Positions 10,790 to 22,261 of a stretch of DNA of 64,000 nt are shown in pieces (within the stretch, counting starts at the first letter, position 1; each line of letters opens with the position of its first letter). Below the pieces are notes generated by a model. That model ran no database searches. It worked only from the letters and a program-made list of their open reading frames with translations, and was not told the DNA's origin. The DNA lies in assembly GCA_930367205.1 (NCBI GenBank), contig OV884009.1, positions 34,791,841 to 34,855,840 on the forward strand, read 5' to 3'. The position numbers and the translations under genes are program-made. This stretch comes from Acanthosoma haemorrhoidale. Lineage: Eukaryota > Arthropoda > Insecta > Hemiptera > Acanthosomatidae.

Positions 10790-11470
10790 TTTCCTCGTTT
10801 TGTTCGTTTTTCAAACCGTAAATTCTCATCACCCTCCTTATATATACAATATTCTACAATTCAAATTCTCAGTTTACTCCTGGAACACAAGATCCTGTCT
10901 CTCTCACCTTTACACTCCTGCCTACAATACGACAGCATGCGATTGTTCTTTCCTCGCTCGCTCCACTAGAATTCTCTGCCTCCTAATATCCTCCATGTTT
11001 CATCCTTACCCACCTTCGAAATCCTTCTATTTCAACAGATCCTCGCCATATAGACAGAGACTTGCTTGTCTCGGAACGATTCATTCATTATAATATATTT
11101 TCATTTATATTTTTATCTTGGTTTTTGTTATTGTATATTTATATTTTATGTCACGTTTTTTGTATTAATTTAACGGTTTTCATTTAATATCATATTTTGT
11201 TGAACAAACATCTCCATACAGTTGTTATTAGTTTGTAAGTGGATCCATCTATGTCTTTATTTGCTAAATGCAGTTAAATAATTATATTTCGTTATTATTA
11301 TTATTTTCTTACAGAGGTTCACACTTTATTTTTCATTGTCATTTTTTTTTATCATTTAATAGTTCTTTATATTTGCCAGATATGAATTTGTCTTCTGAAC
11401 ATTATTGTTATTCATAGGGGCCTCAGTCCCGGAAAAATATTTGCGCTCTGTTCTATTCTATTCTATATAT
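10790..11470 (+). mobile_element. FFARS-type LINE 3' end: RT C-terminus plus tail
   Basis: A 97-codon frame ending at 11093 carries DCSFLARSTRI, CLLISSMFHPYPPSKSF and CLGTIHSL. This is the position-conserved pattern of many CR1/Jockey-superfamily reverse transcriptases, which end in a basic-aromatic FF-ARS box, a WNSLP-like segment and an FK-L segment. The sequence is colinear with 54405-54835 and 55972-56195 (CTAGAATTCTC, CTCCTAATATCC, GATCCCGTCTCTCTGACC-like). It continues into a 3' region with GTGGATCCATCTATG, GCTAAATGCAGTTAAATAA, (TTA)n and a (TTCTA)n terminus at about 11455-11470. It is 5'-truncated. Clade assignment beyond 'LINE' is uncertain. Confidence 0.65.
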
Positions 11471-11794
11471 CCATTAATAATAAAAAGATCTACAATATGT
11501 CACTAGACTGATCTATTTACTGAGAGCATTAAACCTAGAAAAGTAAACTAGAAAGAACATAATGCTATACCTGTGTGTAACATGAAGACACGAGAGAGCG
11601 GGCTAATTTTCTAGCAGGATGTAGTCTAATTTTACACTAAAATAAGCTTTTAATTATAAAAAAAAACTATCTAAATACGTTGGCGTTGCCATGGAAACGC
11701 TATGCATGAAATTCTTACTTCTAGATGTGTATTGTCCTGGCACAATCTTCTGTATCAGTTTATAATGAACATAATATACTACTACAACGATATG

Positions 11795-11895
11795 TCTCGA
11801 TTATAACCATAGTAGATGACAATGAGCATTATTGTAATTCATAGGGGACTTTGTCCTGGAATATTTTTTTTTTTGTATTCTATTCTATCTATTTA
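11795..11895 (+). mobile_element. Terminal fragment of the FFARS-type LINE tail
   Basis: GAGCATTATTGTAATTCATA, GGGGACTTTGTCCTGGAATA and TTCTATTCTATC repeat the end seen at 11398-11465. It is only about 100 bp. Confidence 0.5.
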
Positions 11896-12706
11896 TGAAC
11901 TCAAATATTATCACAATACTTTGGAAAATAAATAACTTTTTATTTATGGAATCTAGTTATCACACTTGACTATTTTATTATGTAGCCCTAGTTATAGTGC
12001 ATTTAAACATATGTGAGTGAATGTGTCAAGAATTGCATTATTCCATTACAAGAATCTTAACATATTTCAACAGTCCTTAAACTAATGGAAGTAATACTAT
12101 CGTGAGAAGGTTTGTTTTCTACAGGTGAGGCTGTGAATTGCACCGCCCTCGGCCGTGCCTGAGGTACCAGCTGCCGCCCTATTATCGATGAAGAGGTGTC
12201 TATAGATGAGATAAGATCACGATAAAAAGCACCCTGTAATCGGCCCCAAAGCCTATTTAGGATGAGGTAGACTCCGGCCCTTCTGCTTAGAGCATTCAAC
12301 CAGGCACACAATAGCGGATATTACAGTTTCGCTCAATGTTGAAATATTCGCTCTTTTAAACATACTTAATCACTTCCCTTTTAGCACATTGTTATGTGTC
12401 CGTTAGTAAATTCCGACCCAATTCTACTTAACCAACTGTCGTCGCCTTTGCGATTCAGTCGGAAATGTCCCTTTTGTTTCACATGTTGAGGGAACCGATC
12501 TTTATTTCTGGATGCGTGAGACACCACCACAGTTGGTGGAAGCATTCAGAGATCCGAAAGATCAGCAGGAGGGCTCCTATATCCTAAAGATATGGTGCTC
12601 AAAGATCAGTTTTACGCTCTTTCGCCATGAACAAAACCAGCATCCTACCTAAAAGTCTATTCAACACTAATTACAGACAATTCTAATTATTTGAAACTTC
12701 TTCATT
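11896..12706. other. Unassigned DNA with a GC-balanced island at 12090-12320
   Basis: The 12057-12311 minus-strand frame (84 codons) has no recognisable domain. The island around 12120-12310 is complex, unrepeated sequence (CACCGCCCTCGGCCGTGCCT) in an AT-rich setting. It could be a conserved non-coding element or an unrecognised exon. I cannot decide from sequence alone. Confidence 0.35.
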
Positions 12707-13139
12707 GTGCTAAAATTACAATCTGCTTACTAGGCAATAAGTTGTGATAAATTTTCTCATTCATACCATATTTACAATATGCATTCACTCGCTCATTCGT
12801 ACAGTATATACAAACATTCCAGAGGCCCCCCAAATCCACATGGTTGTCTCCTCCCTCACTTGCGAAAGAGTAAGCGGAGTCTTGGGAAGTTCCCCACGCT
12901 TCTCCGTCAGCCGCGTCACCGGATACTAGCCAGTGAAGGCCTCACACGCTCAGGGCATGATTGGAGAAACTGGCCATTGCCAGGACTCCCACTGTCACAC
13001 ATTTATAGCAGATCACGAGGCCACTGCCGTTTCAGTCTCCGAGGAGGATTATAGGGATGAGTGGTGCAGTGGAATGACTGTGCTAGGGGATTAGAGTGGT
13101 TGGATAAGTTACTATGGAATTTCATGAACTTGGAAGGGA
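12707..13139 (-). mobile_element. LINE-A 3' end, reverse copy
   Basis: Read on the minus strand, this starts inside the reverse-transcriptase C-terminus (SKFMKFHSNLSNH, then CTTHPYNPPRRLKRQWPRDL and a stop). It continues through the full 3' UTR to the terminal stem-loop and TTTTAGCACAATGAAG. On the plus strand the landmarks are TCATTCATACCATATTTACA, GGCCCCCCAAATCCACATGG, the CCGTCAGCCGCGTCACCGGA block and AACTGGCCATTGCCAGGAC. It is severely 5'-truncated, and no clean target duplication was found. Confidence 0.85.
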
Positions 13140-15825
13140 GTTTCATTAGTTTATAAATTTGTCCTGAATGTCATAATGTGTAAAATGCACTTTGTGAATT
13201 AAAGAAAAGACTAATGTTACATCTTTTGCTTGAGCTCTTGAGCGTTGTTCTCATGCTAGTGTTTTTTTCATCAAACGCCCTCCATTATTATAACTATAGC
13301 AGTTACAGTTGGAAAATGAGTTTTGTTATTTATTTTTATTTACGAGTGTCTTTGAGAGGTTTAAAATCCTGAGAGTTCTGTGTCTGCATGCCTCCAAATT
13401 GGCCATGTGGACACCATGATAAAGGGACAATGTTCTGTGTAAATGTTGTCGGTACTAATGTCCAGTAATCAGCCTGAATGATTGTACTGATTCGCGCCTA
13501 TTTTATTTTCTCCTATTGCACTAGTCAGTTTCTCGAATCAATTAGTCAACTTAATTTCCTCTTCCCGTTGTAGAATTCTTATCAATAAGCTTGGATTTCA
13601 CAACTGCTTGCATGTAACTTTGGGAGCACTTCCATGCTTCCAGCTTGTTCTACTACCTTGCCCATTGGACTGGTCCATGACTGGAGTATCCATTGCAGAA
13701 TTACGAATTACTTTTGTTGGTGGGGTTCCTCTAGGAATTTGCACACCAGGTTCCTCGTTGAATCATCAAGGGTGGTCATATGCTGAAAGCCTTGGTAGCT
13801 GACTACACAGTCTACAAATATTACCGAGTTGATATATTCATTGATTTCTATTCGGCAAATTTATTCGTGCACTGTTGTCTAGTTCCACTGACTCGGCCGA
13901 GTATACTCCAACACTTCCGTTCTATATCGTTGCTTAAAACTGATTCGTCAGTTTGAATGGTCTATAAGGCTGTGATCCTCCAATAAGGATATTGTCAGCA
14001 CTGATGCACTTCAGGTGGAGTATACCTGGATGTAATTCTGTTTTCTAAAGAAAGATTTCAGTAGTAAAGCTATTTTGTGTTTTAAGCTAGCTGTGGTAGG
14101 TCTGTAATCTCTTTCAGTAATAATTCAGCTCATTTTAACCTCATAGCTACTGGGTCTATTACTGATTTTACGGGTTCAGTTCAAGCTTGACACCGCATAC
14201 CTCATGAATGCCAATTTTGCTGCACTCGTTTTAAGACAGATAGGAACATTTTGCACTTTCGCCTATTTTATATGTTTTGTAGCTGTGGCTAAATATTCAC
14301 AACCAAACCATAACTGGTCATAAACAAGTCTTGTAGGACGTTTGAAGGAAGAGTCTCTAGAAATACTCTCAATTCATATGTTCACTGTGTATCCAGTTAT
14401 ATGTACTTAAAAACCTTGATGTATCAGTTTGATTCTTGGATTTTAGAGAATGAAAATGCTTTGGTTTTTTCTGTCCACTGATACAAATATGATTAAGAGC
14501 TCATACATTGATATATAACATTAAATGGATGAAATGCTTCTTTCTGAGACAGATAGTCAGCCTACAAGAGTGGGTTCATCCCGGCTAAGATTGATTTAAT
14601 TGCTAATATTGAGTCATTGATAAAGGCATTTTTATATTTTTGTAGGTGCCAACTTCCTATGTGTATCCATGGAGAATCATTTTGAGGTTTCCTATTGTGC
14701 TCCTCTCTGACTTCTCTTGTGTTTGGCATGTGTTTGTAATAGTGCTGAGGCCTTACTTAGAATATGACACAAGTTCACCAATATATGTTTCATTTATACC
14801 TTCACACTAACCAAACCAAACCAAAAACCACAAAAAAAACCAAAACCATTTGTGACTCGATAAAAGTGCAATAAATTGTTCTCCTCCACCAATGGAGACG
14901 TATGACTTTTATAGTAAATGCAGTGGTTTTCTAACCCTAATCGAACGTAATTTAAAATTGGAATAACACACAAACGAATGCAGCCCTTTTCTGATTGTCA
15001 TTCTTGCCTAGGACAGGAGCACCGTTTCCTCAGCCTTGTGACTTGTGACCGAGGTGGCTAATCACTGCGGAACACCTGCCAGAAATCAAAGAAAGTTCTA
15101 AATAAAGAGCCTGTCGCTTCCGACTAAAACAAACCGGCAAGCCTATTATACCAAACCGATCTGAGGCATTAGGCCCACTTAATTTTATCTCATTTTAAAG
15201 TACTCAGGAGAAAAATTGTCGGGCGATGGAGGAAGGACATATTAAAATGCTAATAAGCAGTCTAAGGTGGCAGCGGTGGTGGATCTTATTACAGGGGAGC
15301 AGGCAGATTAACATGCCATCCCTGTTTACACACACCTCCACTATACTAGTAACTCATTCAATCCACATTCACACTTCACAGTCTTCTTTAGTACACCTCA
15401 CTCCATAGCCAGATAACTCTGTTAATTTACAACTCACTCGCATAGTATCTTTCACAATCAATACGACTGTGATTCCAGCTTTTAGGGTATACGCTTTTTT
15501 TTTAATCGTTGTCTCAAAATTATATTATATTAGTCCCCTGATAGGGCAGTGGATGATTGTGATAATAGATCCCATTTATCCCCATGATTATTACATCTAC
15601 TCTCTACTCATTAAACGTAATATACTTATATACAGTACACACACTTTTATACATGGCCGAGGCCTCTAAATTCACTAGTGGGATTGTCAATTTCAGGAAC
15701 AAGACAGGAATCGGGGAGATACTCCACGATTCTCCTGCAATTACATCTCTGTAACAGTAGAGACAAAGCTCTGGAACTACATGGCCAATGGCAGAACTCA
15801 ATATACTAGCCAATTTCATTATTGT
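13140..15825. other. Unassigned, mostly unique-looking DNA
   Basis: Moderately complex sequence without recognisable coding domains. A 64-codon frame at 13608-13802 and others have no motif that I know. CAAACCAAACCAAAAACC-type low complexity lies at 14808-14850. I found no repeat linking it to the rest of the window. Near 15690-15800 a stretch (CCAATGGCAGAACTCA) weakly resembles LINE-A UTR, but not convincingly. Confidence 0.4.
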
Positions 15826-16490
15826 GATAAAATTACACTCTGTCTTATTGGGCTGTGCGTAGTTGTGATAAATGTTCTCATTCATACCATATTTACAATT
15901 CTTCATTCACTAGCTCATTCATACAGTATTTACAAACAGCCCAGAGACTTCCCAAATCCACATGGATGTCACCTCCCTTACATGGGAAAGAGGAAGTGGA
16001 CTCTTGGGAAGTCCCTCACGCTCCTCACCGGATACTAGCCAGTGGAGGCTGGCCAAACACGTGAGAGTCACAGACGCTCAGAAATCAATATAACGGGTTG
16101 GTTATTGGCGATATTGACGCCAATACCATTTCATCCTTTGTGGATGATTGTGGGGACAGGTAGTAGATCCTAGTGTCTGTGTAGGTTTTAAAAGAGATGT
16201 GTTTTAGGTTGGTTGGCACATTAAGCCAGGAATAGAAGGTTTTATTGGTGAATGGGGTTTTAACATGTCTCTAAGGACTTTTTATTGGGAGGATTGGGTA
16301 TTTCAGTACTTTGCTGCCACTTGAGATTTCTAAAAAATAATATTTGTAATGCTTCCGAAACTTGGATAGTAAATAATTTAGTCCAGTTTTTAACTCATGT
16401 TCAGAGGATTCGACAAATGTTGTCATATTTTGAGCATTGTTTATAGGTGTTTGAAGCAACTGGTTTATTTCTGCCCTCACACAAATTAAA
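15826..16490 (-). mobile_element. LINE-A relative, reverse copy with diverged coding end
   Basis: From 15826 to about 16085 this is the LINE-A 3' UTR in reverse (TCATTCATACCATATTTACA, AGTATTTACAAACAGCCCAG, CACCGGATACTAGCCAGTGG). Beyond 16090 the minus strand encodes a diverged reverse-transcriptase end, with K/Y-PILPIKSP near 16275, matching the shifted frame seen in the copy at 2218. TNKTFYSWLNVP and similar residues stand where LINE-A has SNKTLHNDLNIP. The 3' UTR is closer to LINE-A than the coding end is, which could mean a recombinant or a sister subfamily. Confidence 0.6.
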
Positions 16491-18699
16491 GATATTTATT
16501 TCACATGGTGATTCTTCTTTCATTCTTAATATATCTAAATAAAGTATTTCTGATCAGGAGAATTCATTATCTCCATGCTTCTTATGATCTGCTTTGGACC
16601 GGAGTAAATTGTATACTGGACTGGTATTATATAGTGTCTGAAGTCAAAATGCTCATTCGTCAATCAACTACTTCACTTATTCTCGTCAAATTATCAAGAA
16701 CTGTCAGCGGTTAAAGACCACGTACGGTAGGGACATGTAGGCATGTGTTCTGATTAAGCCAACAGGTCGGGTGAGAACACGGACTGTCGAACGCAGTTAT
16801 TTTTAATCAGCGGATGAAATCTCAATCCACCTCTTGCCGACTCACCCTCGATTTGAAACGGATAGTCAATCCTGACTGTTTGTACAGCAAAATTGATAAC
16901 CGGACTCGTGTTCTACTTACTCACGCTCCTTTGAGTCTGATATCAGCTAATTTGCATTAGGGCCGATTTCTATTACGTCCGCCTGTCTGTCGGCTGCGGA
17001 CAGCCTATAATTTCTGTACGCCCAAACCAGTCGATCTACAAAGCTGAAAGTTTTGAGGGTTCTCTGCAATAGAGTTAATCTGAAATCATAAGAGCGCGAA
17101 AACTGTTAAACTAGTGTGTATCAAATGTCTGATCGTTTTCATTGAATATACCAGTCCATTGCACATTTTTCAGAGCCCATAAAAGCTAAATTTAAATTTG
17201 CGCGAAGACTAGATGATTAGGGTGAAGCAAAACAACGATAAAAGTTGAATTGAGCAGCGAGTCTCCCGTTGATTTTTTTTCATTCACGCAATGCGATACC
17301 TGAAAACTTAGATTAAGTAAATTTAAGTAGTAAATTAATATACTTATTTGTAAAAAAAACTATACCAATGTACATTACTAAATTAAGAGAGGTTCTTACT
17401 GTCATCCTCATGGAGCAGCGGGAAAATAACGGCAGCTGCGGGTACACCCGCATTAGTAATTTTAAATTAATATTGAGACCAGCATGAGGCAACTATAACT
17501 ACAGTGGGACAGTGGAGGGGGGAAATGTATATATTATAAATAAAAAAATATAGAAAACAGCAATTATCAACTTATAAATAGTCCAACTGTTTTAATAAGT
17601 ACTGGAAAATAAATATGTTCTGGCATTCAAATCAGGGACTTCCAGCTGAAACTGTCCTTTATTTATTTATTGTATAATTTCGTTATATGGCAAAATCCTT
17701 ATGCAAATAGAGCCAAAAACTCATCAATCACGCAACAACCAACAGCTTATGTGTACAAAATTTTTCCTTTCATAATAACTTTATGAATAACAATATGAAA
17801 TTAACTGTAGAGAATAATACTTACATACCTTCTACTACGTATCATTACTACACGCTCGCTCCCGGGCCTAATGTATGTTTTGTTACGCATATAAAATTCC
17901 AATATTTATCTAATATATCTGAAATGTAGGGAAGTATATATTTAATGAATCTTTGTATCAATACAATCTTATTACCTACCTCACTCGAAGAACCGTGCCT
18001 CTACACTCCAGTCGAATCAATATATTATTGTATGCCATTTATTTATTCTAACTACTAAATTTGATTACTCCGTCGAATTCTGAGCTACTGCATTAGGATG
18101 AAGTGGTAATCTAATAAAATTTACTTAATGCTGATTGGATTTAGTTACTAATTAGTTCTAATCCAAGGTTAAATTACTTAAAAATTTATAGTGGTGATCA
18201 ATGGAAGAAATTTTGCAATAAGATTTTATTCATATAACTGAAATTATATTTAATGAATTTAAAATGAATAGTCACATTGACTTATACACTAAATATTAGA
18301 ATCTATGGTTACATATTACAGCGGTGTCTTCATTACAAGGCGGTACAATCTGAAGACCAAATTTCCCAATCCCTCAATCTTCTTCCTCTCCCTCTCTTGT
18401 CTCAAAAATACGGGCACAGAGGTTCCCTTTATCTTTTCTGTAGATAAATAAATATCTCAAAGCTATTATCCCAGCAACTAAAAATTAAACATTTTTTCAT
18501 CTATTTTCGATAATTATACGAATCAAATATTTCAATTCTGGACATATCCTGAATTTATATTAATAATTACGACAGGAAATAATCCCCACTTCTTTAATAC
18601 TGACTGGTTGAAGATGGACGGGGGGGGGGGGGTATGAAGTGGATGGAGCACCTGCAGGGAGATGAGGAAGTCTTTCGTTCATTATCTTTTTCCATTGGC
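16491..18699. other. Unassigned DNA
   Basis: No protein domain recognised. The stretch 16640-17060 is GC-balanced and unrepeated. 17100-18600 is AT-rich. A G13 homopolymer lies at 18620-18632. Confidence 0.4.
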
Positions 18700-19140
18700 T
18701 GATGATTGTGTTATAATTATTTTCTGAGGATTTTCACCACTAAAACAGAACTGATTGATATGGCCGCCAGAGCCAGATTCGATTTCTGATTACAGGAAGA
18801 TGGCGGAACGAAGGGCCTTTCGTATTCATCGAAGAGCGTCGAGACGCGATATGAAACCAGGTTTACGATCGGCCATTATTATATAAAGTGAATTTAAGGC
18901 TTTTCCCGCCCGTAGCGGTGTGAGATAGAAGATGTTTACAAATAGAGGCGATGTGGAGAGTGGATTAGAGGCCTCGGTTTGGATTACCGCTCGCTCCAAA
19001 TTACAGGGCGGCCCCGGGCTGCCAGGTAGCCACCCCCCCTCCGTCATCCCCCCTTCCTCCTCCCCTGCTTCATCATAATCAGCCTTTTTCAGGGCCCTTT
19101 ACCATCTTATTAGCCCGCTCTTCCTACGGCTGACCTCATT
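18700..19140. promoter_or_regulatory. Candidate conserved non-coding island
   Basis: About 440 bp of complex, GC-balanced, unrepeated sequence in an AT-rich background, with no stable reading frame of recognisable type (the 73-codon minus frame at 18826-19047 has no motif). It holds AATTAT/TTATTAATT-type homeodomain-like cores at its edges and CG-containing blocks (GAGACGCGATATG, CCGCCCGTAGCGG is near-palindromic). The idea that it is an enhancer or conserved element is inference only. Confidence 0.25.
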
Positions 19141-19419
19141 TATTAATTCATTTATTCCTTACAAGTGTTAATATGGCTACTTGATCAGAGGTCGGTAGGT
19201 ATGAATGTGGGTTTATTTACATCAGTCTTGTTTTTCGTTCCCCGTCACCCCAAAAAACCATTATTTGTTGAACACATAATTAAAAATCCAATGGTAGACC
19301 CAAGGGAAACAAAGTTTGTTTTAAGTAATTTTTACTAACAGTTGGTTATTTTAAATTTTTACAAACAAACTTTGCGTCATTTGGTCTACCATAGCTACAT
19401 CCAAGTGTGATAAATGATG

Positions 19420-19515
19420 TCATACAATGCATTCACTCTCTTTTATTACAGTATTGGTTATAGGAGATCTTGAGCCCAATACCATTTCAATCAGCGTGAA
19501 CGATGGTAGGGGTGA
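19420..19515 (-). mobile_element. Possible diverged LINE-A fragment
   Basis: TTATAGGAGATCTTGAGCCC, AATACCATTTCAATCAGCG and TAGGGGTGAGTGGTGG parallel the LINE-A order TTATAGCAGGTCACGAGGCC, ACTGCCGTTTCAGTCTCCG and ATAGGGATGAGTGGTG. It is diverged and short. A 106-codon frame spanning it (19427-19747) is therefore unlikely to be a host gene. Confidence 0.4.
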
Positions 19516-20035
19516 GTGGTGGACAGCGCTCATGTCCATGGGTCAGGGTGTTCCTATAATTTCCTTTAATAATCCTTACGCCGACAATGATAGCTTATTT
19601 CTTCGTTTGAATTCAGGTATCGGTCTTCTATTTACTGTTTTCTATTATTACCAGATGAGCTCTCGCCGACTACCTGTTGGTCCGGGACAGAACCTGCACA
19701 GTGGCCAGAGGAAATATGAGTTTTGTCTGATTATAGAGGAGCAGTAGCCAATCCCTTATCGGATGGTCATCTGGAGAGGGCATTAATTATAGCCAGCCCG
19801 TCGGCAGCAAACTGCTTTGGATTCATTTACATAGCCATTTACATCTTCTCACTTGTTGAACTGCTCCGACTTTCAGCTGTAACTGGACATTGGCCGCCGA
19901 ATTTCGCGCTCCATTGGTTGTTGAAACAGGGCTTCTTTCTTATATGCTTAGCTAAGGGCTTCTTTGCCTGCCTGTAATTGACATTTGCATTATTGTACTA
20001 CACGTGTTATTTATATCACTTCGCCAATCCATACC
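19516..20035. other. Unassigned GC-balanced DNA
   Basis: Two overlapping frames (19427-19747 and 19723-19977) lie here, without recognisable domains. The sequence is not repeated elsewhere in the window. Confidence 0.35.
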
Positions 20036-20335
20036 CAGGAGATCATACAGCTATGGAGTAGAAAATGAATGTAGCTGAGAGCAGGGCCCCAGCAGGAGAA
20101 CACGGAAGGCAGACCAGATGAAGGTACGAGTGCTATTAATAGAACTCCCCCCCCACACACTCATTAAATCATTAAAGTTTTTTTTTTTTTTTTTTGGCTT
20201 AAGTCAGGATAAGCAAAATTTGAATACTAATATAATAAAATAAATTATAATTTCTTTCGGTCATGCTTACCAAAATATATGTTCAGTTTTGTTTCTTTTA
20301 TTTTCAATTGACTTGCTTAATTATTAAATTATATT

Positions 20336-20340
20336 GTCAT
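20336..20340 (+). repeat. Target site duplication (GTCAT), left
   Basis: GTCAT at 20336-20340 is repeated exactly at 21153-21157, on either side of the 812-bp LTR. The uninterrupted paralogue has TTCATG at the equivalent place (about 24281). Confidence 0.75.
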
Positions 20341-21152
20341 TGTTGAACCAACTTCTTCATCATCAATAAATAGAAGTTCCCCTCTTCTCGGACCAGAAAA
20401 TACCCACCTACGTTTCCATATGTAAATAATAAAAACTTAGACGTCAGTTCAGAGAGAGGGGGGGGGGGCTCGTTCGTAACACGGCTGAAGCACACTAGGG
20501 GGCGCGGGCATAGCTCGGCCTCTGACCTGCCTGTGTAAGGCCGAAATTCGGAGCTTTTTTCATTCCCTCACTTGAAGTGAACACTGCTCTATCTCCCTGC
20601 ACTGTCGCTTGCTGCATCTACTTGAACCGTGAACTTCTCATTTAACTACCTCAGTACCCCTCTTTCCCTACCTTGCTGTGTTTTAGTCTGGCGTTGTCAG
20701 ACCCCTCACCTTCCTAGTGGTTATCCTGAGCCTTCGTCTCGCTAAAACCACATCCTTGGAAGGGTTCACTTCCATGTGGATGACGGTCTTAGGGGCCCGA
20801 CAAAATGTACCTTGTAGCGTCTCCCCCAGCGATCCAGTCTGCCTCTCTCCGGTTCACACTCACATTTGACGGTTTTCGCCAACCCTTAGATACCAAGTGT
20901 GAATCCGTGGTCAATTCACGTAAACTACATACAATAACTACCTCTCACGTGCCTCTTCTTGTGAACATATTTCACTGTCGGGGAACATCTTCTATGATTT
21001 CATGGAGTCAGATCAATATGAATAAAGTTGCCCGGAGAGTAAGCCACCAGCAAAGATGAAAGACCACAGGTTTACCCATTTCATAACTCTCTTGACGCCC
21101 GCCGGGTCGACGAGACCCTAGCCCCCTGGTGGGCGTTCCTCAACACCCGACA
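20341..21152 (+). mobile_element. Solo LTR, 812 bp
   Basis: The block begins TGTTGAACCAAC and ends AACACCCGACA (TG...CA), and it is flanked by an exact 5-bp GTCAT duplication. A paralogous empty site exists at about 24275-24300. The inner part (from about 20600) is homologous, inverted, to 58558-59424, sharing TCTCCCCCAG-GATCCAGTCTG, CTCTCCGGTTCACACT and GTCTCGCTAAAAC. No internal retroviral-type genes adjoin it, so it is a solo LTR left by LTR-LTR recombination. The 5-bp duplication suits BEL/Pao or Ty3 groups, and a BEL/Pao fragment lies 1.1 kb downstream, but I cannot prove they are the same family. A G11 run lies at 20458-20468 and AATAAA at about 21020. Confidence 0.8.
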
Positions 21153-21157
21153 GTCAT
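21153..21157 (+). repeat. Target site duplication (GTCAT), right
   Basis: Exact partner of 20336-20340; see the solo LTR. Confidence 0.75.
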
Positions 21158-21310
21158 GCTCCTAAATCAGATACCTCATTTAATTTTTTTTATTTATACA
21201 TATAGGTACAGTGCATTTCGCCAATTTTATACCAGCTGCCTCTATGTGAACTTGTATCATATCCTTTCTCCGGAAGGCATTACAAAAAACTTTTAAAAAA
21301 AATAAAATAC

Positions 21311-21725
21311 TTTTTTGGACCTATTGGACCTAGATAGCCAAGCATTTTGATCAACCTAACCGAGATAACCTAATAATTGATCTACTTGGTCCAGGATAAT
21401 GTAAAGCCAATTTTATCCTCTCAAATTATTCCATATGTCACACCTTATCTTATCATCGAACCTTTGTCATTGCTGGTTTAATTTCACAGTTGAGGTTTTG
21501 TGAATCTATAATGGTTTTATCATTTTATTTTGACTCGATTCATCATTTGGGAGCAAATGTACACAATTTTGCTCGTTACTTCTGTCACGGCAGCTGCCTT
21601 CCATGGTGACTCCCTCTATAGCCCTGAGCCAAGCATTATGTCATACGGATTTGGAGGTAGTGCTCTCGTTGCTTAGAAACCGTTATATCAGCTGCAGGTT
21701 TTGGAAGCTAATCGGGTATCGTCCG
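21311..21725. other. Unassigned DNA, possibly more BEL/Pao
   Basis: If the LINE-A copy at 21736-22255 is removed together with one target duplication, this stretch becomes continuous with the BEL/Pao integrase region that begins at 22262. A weak plus-strand match (LLRNRYISCRFWKLI near 21670) falls where BEL/Pao polyproteins have a conserved LLR...RF segment before integrase. This is suggestive only. Confidence 0.3.
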
Positions 21726-21735
21726 TACTGAGTGC

Positions 21736-22255
21736 CCCTTCATAATGATATGCATATACCCTACATTCTTGAACTCATCGCTTCCAAGTTCATAAAATTC
21801 CATAGTAACTTATCCAACCACCCTAATTCCCTAGCACAGTTATTGGACTACACCACTCATCCCTATAATGCTCCTCGGAGACTGAAACGGCAGTGGCCTC
21901 GGACCTGCTATAAATAAATGACAGTGGGAGTCCTGGCAATGGCCAGTTTTTCTAATCATGTCCTGAGCGTCTGTAGCTATCGCGCTCTTGGTCAGCCTCC
22001 GCTGGCTCTTATCCAGTGACGCGGCTGTCGTAGGAGCGTGGGGGACTTCCCAAGACTCTGCTTCCTCTTTCGCACGCGAGGGAGGTGACAACCATGTGGA
22101 CTTGGGGGGGGGGCCTCTGGGCTGTTTGTATTTATAGTATGAATGAGCGAATGAACGAAAATTGTAAATTGGTATGAATGAGATCATTTAGCACAATTAC
22201 TTATAGCCCAATCAAGCAGATTGTAATTTATCATAATAAAGTTGAAATATAAATA
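21736..22255 (+). mobile_element. LINE-A 3' end with 10-bp target duplication
   Basis: The insertion opens in the reverse-transcriptase C-terminus (LHNDMHIPYILELIASKFIK, LSNHPNSLAQ, PRRLKRQWPR, stop at 21915-21917). It then runs through the 3' UTR (GACAGTGGGAGTCCTGGCAA, the GCGGCTGTCG block, a G11 run near 22103) and ends in the stem-loop and CATAATAAAGTTGAAATATA. It is flanked by TACTGAGTGC (21726-21735) and TACTAAGTGC (22256-22265), 9 of 10 identical. That is a target duplication of the length expected for LINEs. The coding end is open and only lightly mutated. Confidence 0.85.
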
Positions 22256-22261
22256 TACTAA

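Larger units (their letters stand above)
20040..21300 (+). repeat. Two-copy repeat, copy 1, split by a solo LTR
   Basis: 20040-20335 and 21158-21300 together match 23987-24392. Shared blocks are AGATCATACAGCTATGGAGT, GCAGGGCCCCAGCAG, GGAAGGCAGACCAGATGAAG, GTACGAGTGCTATTAATAGA, AATTATAATTTCTTTCGGTC, CAGATACCTC and GGAAGGCATTACAAAAA. The 5' and 3' portions are separated here by 812 bp that are absent from the other copy. That identifies the 812 bp as an insertion. The nature of the duplicated repeat itself is unknown. Confidence 0.8.

Noticed and set aside
12744..13054. Open frames of 61-91 codons containing SLAHSYSIYKHS-like or HCQDSHC-like words, repeated at 15781, 21840, 39212, 45695, 49344, 49417 and 62881
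   Set aside because: All are translations of the LINE-A 3' UTR on either strand; similarity among them reflects the repeat and not a protein family.
12707..13139. First impression of the scattered TCATTCATACC...GCGTCACCGGATA blocks as a MITE or SINE family
   Set aside because: Longer copies (49271, 21736, 2218) continue into a Jockey reverse-transcriptase C-terminus, and two have LINE-like 10-13 bp duplications, so they are LINE 3' ends.
20805..21059. 84-codon frame inside the solo LTR as a gene
   Set aside because: It lies within LTR sequence and is not kept in the related LTR at 58558.
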